This document shows, piece by piece, positions 52,664-60,120 of a stretch of DNA of 64,000 nt. Origin of the DNA: Polynucleobacter sp. MWH-HuK1 (lineage in GTDB: Bacteria > Pseudomonadota > Gammaproteobacteria > Burkholderiales > Burkholderiaceae); the NCBI RefSeq assembly GCF_018881815.1, contig NZ_JACVPP010000001.1:741352-805351 (forward strand), written 5' to 3'. The notes below the pieces were generated by a model. It was given only the letters and a program-made list of their open reading frames with translations. It searched no databases and had not been told where the DNA came from. The translations under genes were made by a program, and so were the position numbers. Each line of letters starts with the position of its first letter. The first letter of the stretch is position 1.

Positions 52664-54269
52664 TATGGGTTTTCCAGTCCTCCCGGAGTGGATTCAGTCC
52701 ATACCAGATGCATTGCAATTCTTTGCAAAGGAATTGCCAAATAAGCCCGCTATTATTTGGTATGGACATAAAATTACCTATTCGGAGCTTGATCGCCTAA
52801 GTGATCAATGTGCGAAAGTACTAAGAAGTTATGGGGCAAAAAAGGGTGAGCCTATTGCTCTATTCATGCAAAATTGTCCACAATACGTAATAGCTCACTT
52901 GGCAATACAAAAAATTGGAGCAGTTGTTAGTCCTTGTAGCCCACTATTTAAATCTATTGAGTTAGCGTATCAGTTGAATGATTTAGGTGCCCACTTAATA
53001 ATTGCTGCAGATAATTTATATCCACTTGTAAAAGAAGTTTTGCCGCAAACTCAGATTCGACAAGTGTTCCTTGTGCATTATCAGGATTTAATTCCTAGAA
53101 ATCCAACTTATTGGGTGCCAGAGGATGTTAGGTGCGACAGAAATATGCCGCCTGAGGCAGTTGATCTGATGGCCGCCGTTAATTTAGAGTCGGCGGGTGA
53201 GATTGATAAGAATTTAGATCCACAAGCTTTGGCTTTATTGGTTTATACATCAGGGACGACTGGGCGACCCAAGGGGGCAATGCTGACTTTAGCTAATATT
53301 TTCTTTAAGAGTTATGAAACTGCAAAGTTCGGAGAAATGGTTTCAGAAGATATTTTTTTGGCAATACCCCCCCTCTATCATATTTCAGGGATGCTATTTG
53401 GAATAAATATTCCAATACTGCTGGGTAGTACAGTTGTATTGCATTTTCGATTCGATGCCAAATCAACTGCTCAATCAATTCAAGCGCATAAGGTGACTTA
53501 CTGGAAAGGGGTTGCTCCAATGCTAGCCGCAATTATTTGCTTGGATACTGTGGAGCAGTATGACTTTTCATCGCTACGAATGACAACTGCATCTAGCTTT
53601 GGAATACCAATGTCTGAAGACCTATCAAGGAAATGGAAATCTATTACAGGTGGGTGCCCATCAAGTGAATCTGGTTATGGTTTATCCGAGACGCACACCA
53701 TGGATTCGATGATGCCCCCAGGAGATATTCGTTTTGGTACCAACGGAAAAATACTTCCAGGCGTTTCTTGTCGTATTGTGAACCTTCAAGACGGCAAAGA
53801 TATGCCGTTGGATGAAGAAGGTGAGATTGTGTTGAAAAGTCCGGGTAATTTTTTGGGGTACTGGCATGAGGATGATAAGACAGCCGAAACCCTGAAGAAT
53901 GGTTGGGTTTACACGGGTGATATAGGCAAGCTAACTTCTGATGGCTACTTAATTCTTTTGGGAAGAATAAAAGAATTGATCAAGGTATCTGGATATAGCG
54001 TATTTCCTGCTGACGTCGAGTCAATTCTCTTAAAGCATCCAAAAGTTGATCAGGTAGCTGTAGTTGGGATTCCTGATGCGAATAAAGGTGAAGTCATAAA
54101 AGCGGTTTTTGTTCTTAAACCAGAGTTTATTAACCAAATTAGTGTAGATGAAATCACCGCTTGGAGTCGTGAGAATATGTCTTCATACAAAGTTCCCAAA
54201 CTTATTGAGTTCCGTGATTCATTACCAAAGAACAATACAGGGAAAGTAATGCGTAGATTGTTGAAGTAA
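52656..54269 (+). CDS. Acyl-CoA synthetase / AMP-dependent CoA ligase
   Basis: LLVYTSGTTGRPKGAMLT; GWVYTGDIGKLTSDGYLILLGRIKELIKVSGYSVFPADVE. Confidence 0.93.
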   Translation: MSNMGFPVLPEWIQSIPDALQFFAKELPNKPAIIWYGHKITYSELDRLSDQCAKVLRSYGAKKGEPIALFMQNCPQYVIAHLAIQKIGAVVSPCSPLFKSIELAYQLNDLGAHLIIAADNLYPLVKEVLPQTQIRQVFLVHYQDLIPRNPTYWVPEDVRCDRNMPPEAVDLMAAVNLESAGEIDKNLDPQALALLVYTSGTTGRPKGAMLTLANIFFKSYETAKFGEMVSEDIFLAIPPLYHISGMLFGINIPILLGSTVVLHFRFDAKSTAQSIQAHKVTYWKGVAPMLAAIICLDTVEQYDFSSLRMTTASSFGIPMSEDLSRKWKSITGGCPSSESGYGLSETHTMDSMMPPGDIRFGTNGKILPGVSCRIVNLQDGKDMPLDEEGEIVLKSPGNFLGYWHEDDKTAETLKNGWVYTGDIGKLTSDGYLILLGRIKELIKVSGYSVFPADVESILLKHPKVDQVAVVGIPDANKGEVIKAVFVLKPEFINQISVDEITAWSRENMSSYKVPKLIEFRDSLPKNNTGKVMRRLLK

Positions 54270-54295
54270 AGAACATTTTTACTGAGAGGCTTTTT

Positions 54296-55276
54296 ATGGA
54301 TAGCAAAACTATATTCAAAATTTTTATAGTTTCAGTAGTCCTATGGGCAAATAATTTACTTGCGCAAACAAGTGAATACCCAACTAAACCAATAAAGCTT
54401 TTAGTGGGATTCTCTGCTGGTGGCGCTACTGATGTATCTGCCCGCCTATTTGCAAAGCGTATGAGCGAAATACTTGGTCAACCAGTTACAGTCGAAAATA
54501 AACTCGGGGCGGCAGGGACTATTGCCGCAGAACAAGTTGCTAAAAGTCCAGCAGATGGGTATACGCTTTTATATACAAGTAGCTCTATTCATGGTATCAG
54601 CCCAAATGTATATCCAAATTTATCGTGGGATCCAATTAAAGATTTTTCTCCAATTGCATTGGTTGCCAAATATCCTCAAGCATTGTTAATAAGCAATGAA
54701 GTGCCAGCAAATAATTTACGAGAATTAGTGGTGCTGATTAATAAGTCGCCTGGTAAATATTCTTATGGTTCAGCAGGAAATGGGGGAACTCAACATTTGG
54801 CAGGTGCTTTGCTAAATGCTCAAGCAAAGATGGATATGACTCACATACCATATAAAGGTATGTCAGCTGCTTATCCAGATTTAATTTCAGGTCGTATTCA
54901 GGTAATGTTTGATAATGCACCTTCAGCAATTCCTTTTATTACCAGTGGAAAGGTAAAGGGGGTTGCAGTATCCTCGCTTAACCGGGTTAAATCTTTACCA
55001 AATATACCCACCATTGCCGAATCTGGTTACCCAGGCTTTGAAGTTGTTGCATGGACGGGGTTTGTTGCCCCCGCAAATACCCCTGTATCCATAATTAATA
55101 AATTAAATGCTGCAATACTTAAAGCTTCTCAATCGCCGGAGGTAAAAGATTGGTTAGAAGATAATGGAAGTCCAACTAACCTAGTGGGGAATCCTGCTGA
55201 TTTCGGTTTATTTTTAAAGAAGGAATTAGCATTTTGGAAGCAGGCAGTTGAAATTTCCGGGGCTAGGGCAGACTAG
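54296..55276 (+). CDS. TctC/Bug-family periplasmic binding protein
   Basis: YPTKPIKLLVGFSAGGATDVSARLFAKRMSEILGQPVTVENKLGAAG; HIPYKGMSAAYPDL. Confidence 0.92.
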   Translation: MDSKTIFKIFIVSVVLWANNLLAQTSEYPTKPIKLLVGFSAGGATDVSARLFAKRMSEILGQPVTVENKLGAAGTIAAEQVAKSPADGYTLLYTSSSIHGISPNVYPNLSWDPIKDFSPIALVAKYPQALLISNEVPANNLRELVVLINKSPGKYSYGSAGNGGTQHLAGALLNAQAKMDMTHIPYKGMSAAYPDLISGRIQVMFDNAPSAIPFITSGKVKGVAVSSLNRVKSLPNIPTIAESGYPGFEVVAWTGFVAPANTPVSIINKLNAAILKASQSPEVKDWLEDNGSPTNLVGNPADFGLFLKKELAFWKQAVEISGARAD

Positions 55277-55335
55277 TGTTGAACCATTTTAATGATCCAT
55301 AAAAGTTTGTGTGTGGGCTGGATTACGAGGTTCTG

Positions 55336-55356
55336 AGCGTTACTTAAAGTAACGCT
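55336..55356. repeat. 21-bp island palindrome, copy 5 (perfect)
   Basis: agcgttacttaaagtaacgct. Confidence 0.9.
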
Positions 55357-55419
55357 ACTCAACATCCGCTAAAGCCGCTTTGGAGCAACGAAGTACTAAA
55401 TGGTTGCTGTAAAAACCCT

Positions 55420-55440
55420 CTGGTTTCGAAAACCAAAGAG
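55420..55440. repeat. Conserved inverted repeat in element right end (second copy)
   Basis: ctctggtttcgaaaaccaaag; compare 38100-38120. Confidence 0.75.
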
Positions 55441-55551
55441 TGAGAGACTATTTCTTAAAAGATGAGTTATTTCACTACACAAAACGCTACACACCGATAA
55501 TCAGGCGCTGTAACCTCTTGAAATTCTAGTGGTTTTCTTTGGGCTTCTGCT

Positions 55552-55558
55552 CTCATAA
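55552..55558. other. Putative element-element junction core CTCATAA (junction C)
   Basis: gggcttctgctCTCATAAgaaagaagccc; arms at 55475-55496 and 55636-55658. Confidence 0.65.
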
Positions 55559-55635
55559 GAAAGAAGCCCTAGGGGTCTTGTGACAAAGACCTCAATAGAT
55601 TCAAGAGGTTAGTGGTCGATTAGGTAGTCAAAATT

Positions 55636-55658
55636 GCTTACACACCGCTTACACACCG
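55636..55658. repeat. Tandem 11-bp repeat CTTACACACCG x2, candidate arm-type sites (second copy)
   Basis: gcttacacaccgcttacacaccg, starting 79 bp after the core. Confidence 0.7.
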
Positions 55659-55750
55659 GAGCAAAAACCGAGGTGTGTAGTAAATGCGGTTTTAGTGTGG
55701 TTTTGAAGTGGTAAGCACCAGCAGTAAGGTGTGTAGTAAAAACAGTTTTA

Positions 55751-56039
55751 GGGCCCATAGCTCAGTTGGTTAGAGCAGAGGACTCATAGCGAAAGTTGTG
55801 CCTTATGCGTGGAAACTGCATAAGGGATGGTGTCAAATTCGGAGAAAGCTAAATGCAGCCAAAAGCTGCACAAGCTAACGCCGAGCGAAGCTTAGTAGAA
55901 ATACTTTGAACGTGTAGAGACTAGACGGCACCCATCTAAGTCGAGCAATCGATATGATGAAGGCATAGTCCAGGGAGTAGCGAAAGCTACACAAACCGGA
56001 ATCCTTTGGTCCCAGGTTCAAGTCCTGGTGGGCCCACCA
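55751..56039 (+). tRNA. tRNA-Ile2(CAU)-like gene, copy 2, interrupted by group I intron (exons 55751-55787 and 56000-56039)
   Basis: Exons identical to copy 1; spliced 77 nt with encoded CCA. Confidence 0.88.
55788..55999 (+). ncRNA. Azoarcus-type group I intron (212 nt), copy 2
   Basis: Same conserved core as copy 1, with compensatory stem changes and a different peripheral hairpin. Confidence 0.93.
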
Positions 56040-56046
56040 GAAAAGC

Positions 56047-56077
56047 AAACCCTCATCAGTAATGGTGAGGGTTTTGC
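56047..56077 (+). terminator. Terminator of tRNA copy 2
   Basis: aaaccctcatcagtaatggtgagggttttgcc hairpin. Confidence 0.8.
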
Positions 56078-56113
56078 CTTTTTAAATATGCTGATATGCA
56101 TTATCTTAATTAA

Positions 56114-57271
56114 ATGAGTAAAAATAATTCCACGGTTCATCATTACGTGCCTCAGTGGTATCAGCATCTTTTTATTCCGCAATCAACTCAAGATAAAAGG
56201 TATCACCGATTAGATCTTAATCCTGAAAAAATCTGGATAGATAAAAAGAGATTCTTTACTCACAACTCTATTAAGTTATTAGGCCCAGTAAGTTGTTTTC
56301 AAGAAGATAATTTGTATACGTTATTTTTTGGAAAAGATGCTGATGATATTCTTGAGAGAAATTTTTTCGGCGATATAGATCGTAGGGGAAGTAAGGCTGT
56401 CCAATTTTTTAACAACTGGGAAATGGCGTCAGGGTCAGGTCAGATGCTTCAGGATTTAGTCCGATATTTAGATGCTCAAAAGATGCGGACGCCTAAGGGA
56501 CTTGATTTCCTAAAAAAGACTGTTGGCGTTGAATTAAAACGAGACCTTTTATTCTGGATGGCTAGGTTATGGCAAATTAACTGCACGATATGGATGGAGG
56601 GTATATGGGAAATATTGGATTGCAGAGATTCTCCAACACATTTTATAGTTTCTGATAACCCTCTTACAACATATAACAAGAGTCTATTTCCGCTATCTTC
56701 TCAATGCCAATATCCATTTGATGCTCCGATTGGGATGTTAGGAACGCATACAATTTTTCCGTTGGGGCCAACTAAGTTACTTGTTATTACAAATTTGGGA
56801 TATGTGAGAAACCCAGATGTTAATCGCCTAAAAGAAAGAGAAAATCCTAGGCAATTCGCACAGACTCTATTTGATTTAAGAAAAATACAAACAGGTCGGG
56901 CGTTAAAAGAAGAGGATGTAATAGCAATTAATTACATACTGAAATCAAGATCCCGAAAATATATTGCCTCAAGTGAGAAAGAATGGCTCTTTCCAGAAAA
57001 ATATATGCCATCAAGGATGTGGGATAAGTTGGGTGATAAGTTTTTCTTGATGCCAGATCCAAGAAAGGTAAGTTTTTCTACTGATACTGTTGTTGGCTAT
57101 AAGGATGGTTCAGCTTGGGGAATGGATGAATATGGAAGAAGAAGTACTCAAAATGGTAAGGCGGCAGAAGCTTTGCGCCGTATTGAATTCAGAACTTTTG
57201 AGAAACATAAAGCTTTATGGGATAGTTGCTTTGGAAAGCTCGATATTCATGAGCTGAGAAAATACTGGTAA
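56114..57271 (+). CDS. DUF4238-like protein of unknown function
   Basis: N-terminal VHHYVPQWYQHLFIP; FIVSDNPLTTYN; family assignment from motif recall only. Confidence 0.7.
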   Translation: MSKNNSTVHHYVPQWYQHLFIPQSTQDKRYHRLDLNPEKIWIDKKRFFTHNSIKLLGPVSCFQEDNLYTLFFGKDADDILERNFFGDIDRRGSKAVQFFNNWEMASGSGQMLQDLVRYLDAQKMRTPKGLDFLKKTVGVELKRDLLFWMARLWQINCTIWMEGIWEILDCRDSPTHFIVSDNPLTTYNKSLFPLSSQCQYPFDAPIGMLGTHTIFPLGPTKLLVITNLGYVRNPDVNRLKERENPRQFAQTLFDLRKIQTGRALKEEDVIAINYILKSRSRKYIASSEKEWLFPEKYMPSRMWDKLGDKFFLMPDPRKVSFSTDTVVGYKDGSAWGMDEYGRRSTQNGKAAEALRRIEFRTFEKHKALWDSCFGKLDIHELRKYW

Positions 57272-57273
57272 CA

Positions 57274-57294
57274 AGCGTTACTTAAAGTAACGCT
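57274..57294. repeat. 21-bp island palindrome, copy 6 (perfect)
   Basis: agcgttacttaaagtaacgct, starting 3 bp after the DUF4238-like stop. Confidence 0.9.
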
Positions 57295-57522
57295 CGCCCA
57301 TTCATCCCCAAAAACCACTCCAATAATCCCCACTCTTAGCCACAAGTTCTTTTAGCTAAATTGCCCCCAGTAATTCATCCAATTAGGTTGTCCTAACCTG
57401 GCTCCGCGAGCCATTAACAAACTCGATTTGAATTGATTGTTTATCCGAAAAGTAGGTCAAAACGCCTATCGTACGTATATGAGTTATCGATATTGATAGC
57501 TCCATATTTACGGGAGAAGCAA

Positions 57523-57765
57523 ATGAATCAAAGCAATCTTGCAGTTAATCAAGTGATCTCTTTTGACACTTTAAAAACGTCAGCATATGCCAGCGCCAAG
57601 ATCAATCTTGGCGATGAATTGGATATGGACGATTTGGGTGCGTTATTTGCGGTGAATGACTATTTTCAGCAAAGACTGGGGCATTCAGTGTTTTCTAGCA
57701 TTGAAATGGCAGCAATTGGCGATGCACTAGAAAAGCACGGGATTATGTATCTGGAGGCGCAATGA
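57523..57765 (+). CDS. Small hypothetical protein upstream of the integrase
   Basis: 80 aa (MNQSNLAVNQ...), cgggagaag RBS; start chosen within the 57433-57765 ORF. Confidence 0.6.
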   Translation: MNQSNLAVNQVISFDTLKTSAYASAKINLGDELDMDDLGALFAVNDYFQQRLGHSVFSSIEMAAIGDALEKHGIMYLEAQ

Positions 57766-57781
57766 GCTTGGGTAACTATCA

Positions 57782-57802
57782 AGCGTTACTTCAAGTAACG
57801 CT
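57782..57802. repeat. 21-bp island palindrome, copy 7
   Basis: agcgttacttcaagtaacgct (arms perfect). Confidence 0.9.
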
Positions 57803-57933
57803 GAAATTGCCAAGAGGGCCCCATCAAATGCCAAGAGATGCCATGAGATTGCCATTGCTCTTTGGATATCTTGATCTGGCGATTTGCCTGATACCGGTTG
57901 TCCTAAGCCCCCAACAGAAACTAAAGTTACTAT

Positions 57934-59286
57934 ATGCCGCAAATCGTTGAAACTACCCATGAGCTGCTACCTAGAGAGCTGGTGATCTATCGCCGTGAGC
58001 GCAGTGGCATCTGGCAATGTCGCTATAAGGTTGCTGGAGTTTGGCAAAGAGCTTCTACTAAGGAGCGAAAGATCGAGCTGGCTAAAGATAAGGCTAAAGA
58101 AATCTTCTTTGAAGCACAGATTCGTAATCGCTCTAATTTGCCTGTTGTTACTCGTCGCTTTAAAGATATTGCCAAGCTAGCTATTGAGCGTATGGAGCAA
58201 GAGTTATCTGCTGGCAAAGGCAAAGTCATCTATAGAGACTACGTTCGGGTGATCAAGGATTACATCATTCCCTCGCTAGGTAATCGCATGATTACTAATA
58301 TTGACTATGAAGCACTAGAGCAGTTTGATCGAGATCGGATTGAGCTGATGGGTAAAGAGCCTACGTCTAGTACCTTACATACGCAAAATGCTGCGATGAA
58401 CAGGGTATTTGATGAAGCGGTGATTCGGGGATTCTTAACCGAAGCCAATCGTCCCAAGCTTGTAGCCAGTAACGGCAAGAAGAGTGACCGCAGACCTGCA
58501 TTTGAATTGCATGAACTAAAAGCCTTATTAGCTAATCTAGAGCCTTGGATTGATGCTGCTCGTAATCAAGCAAGTCGTGAACGTAGATTAATTATGCGCG
58601 ACTATATTGAGATGCTAATCGATACTGGCGCAAGACCTGGTATTGAGCTACTGGATATTAAGTGGAAGCAAATTCGCTTCATGATGAGCCCAGTATCGAC
58701 ATTAACAGATCAAATCGACGAGCATGGTAATCGCATAGAAGTGCATAACCTAAACCGTAGTTGTGAGCTTACTGTTACTGGAAAAACAGGCACCAGGCAA
58801 ATTATTGGTAGGCAGCCCACAGTAAAGGTGCTGGAGCGTATAGCCCAGAGAAACTATGGGGTTGATAGCTCTTTAACTGAGCCCCTTAAGGATTTAATTG
58901 TTCCTACCAATGAAGATTATGTATTTAGGACTAAGGATCAAAAGGAGGATGTCAGTGAATCCTTTCAGAAGATGTTTATGTGTTTCTTAGATGATCACAA
59001 CTTGTTAAAGGATCCAAAGACAGATCAAAAGCGAGTGTTTTATAGCTTACGTCATACGTATGCTACTTTAGCGTTAACCCATGACCGAGTACCTATTCAT
59101 ACCCTAGCCAAGCAAATGGGTACCAGTGTTGTAATGATTGAGCGCCACTATAGTCACTTAAAGGTTATCCAAGCAGCAGAACAGCTCCGTGGTGCGGAAA
59201 CTAGGCGGTTAATTGAGGCTGACGCTAAAGTTAGTGCGAGCTATCAAAGTAAGAAGCGGGCTGAACGAGAGCTACGTGCGGCATAG
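57934..59286 (+). CDS. Tyrosine recombinase/integrase
   Basis: 450 aa; TGARPGIELLDIKW (Arg box I), YSLRHTYATLAL (HxxR-type box II), MIERHYSHL (catalytic Tyr). Confidence 0.93.
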   Translation: MPQIVETTHELLPRELVIYRRERSGIWQCRYKVAGVWQRASTKERKIELAKDKAKEIFFEAQIRNRSNLPVVTRRFKDIAKLAIERMEQELSAGKGKVIYRDYVRVIKDYIIPSLGNRMITNIDYEALEQFDRDRIELMGKEPTSSTLHTQNAAMNRVFDEAVIRGFLTEANRPKLVASNGKKSDRRPAFELHELKALLANLEPWIDAARNQASRERRLIMRDYIEMLIDTGARPGIELLDIKWKQIRFMMSPVSTLTDQIDEHGNRIEVHNLNRSCELTVTGKTGTRQIIGRQPTVKVLERIAQRNYGVDSSLTEPLKDLIVPTNEDYVFRTKDQKEDVSESFQKMFMCFLDDHNLLKDPKTDQKRVFYSLRHTYATLALTHDRVPIHTLAKQMGTSVVMIERHYSHLKVIQAAEQLRGAETRRLIEADAKVSASYQSKKRAERELRAA

Positions 59287-59296
59287 GTCAGATGCA

Positions 59297-59317
59297 AGCG
59301 TTACTTTAAGTAACGCT
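59297..59317. repeat. 21-bp island palindrome, copy 8
   Basis: agcgttactttaagtaacgct, just after the integrase stop. Confidence 0.9.
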
Positions 59318-59714
59318 TACGATCGAGAACTCTCGCGACCAACGGATTAAAAGACTTAAGAATTGTGCTGAACAGTAATCAAAACATTAGCTTAAACCTG
59401 CTTAGAAAGTGATGTGATATCGGCGGTTGGTCTAGCGGGTTTGGTTGGCGTAAGGTGGAGATCAATTGGTTTCGACAGCGTCTTGTTGGAGTGTCGCGTT
59501 TCCGGACGCTTATGTTGTCGGGTTAACCGACACTTGGAATGGGAGCTATCGGCCACTAAGAGACCTTCTGAAGTTGTTGAGCCGCCTCTTCCACCAAGTC
59601 ATTGGGTATTCAGGGGGTTGTGGCATTACAGCAGCTATGTGAGTGATTAATCCATTTGACTTGTATGGAAAAGCTCTAAATGCAAAATACGAAGAAATAT
59701 GCTGTAATTAGCTA

Positions 59715-60050
59715 ATGAGAAAAATCCTGATAATTCTGGCCCTGCTAGCTTTATCGATACAAACATCCTATGCTACGGTTTCTGCTTACTGCCAAGAAGA
59801 GCAGGCAGCAGCTTCTCATGTTTCACATCACGAGCATGAGAAGCCAGTCAGCATTGCCTCTGCTAGCGATTCTGCAAGCTACGATTCTGATTGTGGGGTC
59901 TGTCATTTGGCGCATTCTCCAGCATTGCATTCCACTTTTAGCATTTCAGTTACCTCTACCATCTTTCATTATGAAGATGCACGAGTAGAGTTTTTAGTCG
60001 ATATTTCTCCTCACCGCCCCGAAAAACCCAATTGGCTCGCTCTCGCCTAA
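59715..60050 (+). CDS. CzcI-like small periplasmic protein
   Basis: Signal peptide, SHHEHEKPVS and CGVCHLAHSPALH motifs; first gene of the czc-like cluster. Confidence 0.65.
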   Translation: MRKILIILALLALSIQTSYATVSAYCQEEQAAASHVSHHEHEKPVSIASASDSASYDSDCGVCHLAHSPALHSTFSISVTSTIFHYEDARVEFLVDISPHRPEKPNWLALA

Positions 60051-60120
60051 GTTAGCGAGAGCCTTAACCTAATTCTTCTCCTCTCGCTAACTCTGTTTTG
60101 AACAAACAAATGGAGTTTTT

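Noticed and set aside
57762-57950. 62-aa ORF upstream of the integrase
   Set aside because: Contains palindrome copy 7 (57782-57802) and has no recognisable domain; likely spurious.
28666-59300. Prophage or transposon (IS) origin of the island
   Set aside because: No capsid, tail, portal, terminase or transposase genes recognised; only a tyrosine recombinase and metabolic cargo.
59455-59610. ggtggagatcaattggtttcgacagcg...ccgcctcttccaccaagt looks slightly like tmRNA ends (GGTTTCGAC and CTCCACCA-like)
   Set aside because: Only about 150 nt apart, no recognisable tag peptide reading frame and no acceptor pairing I could support.
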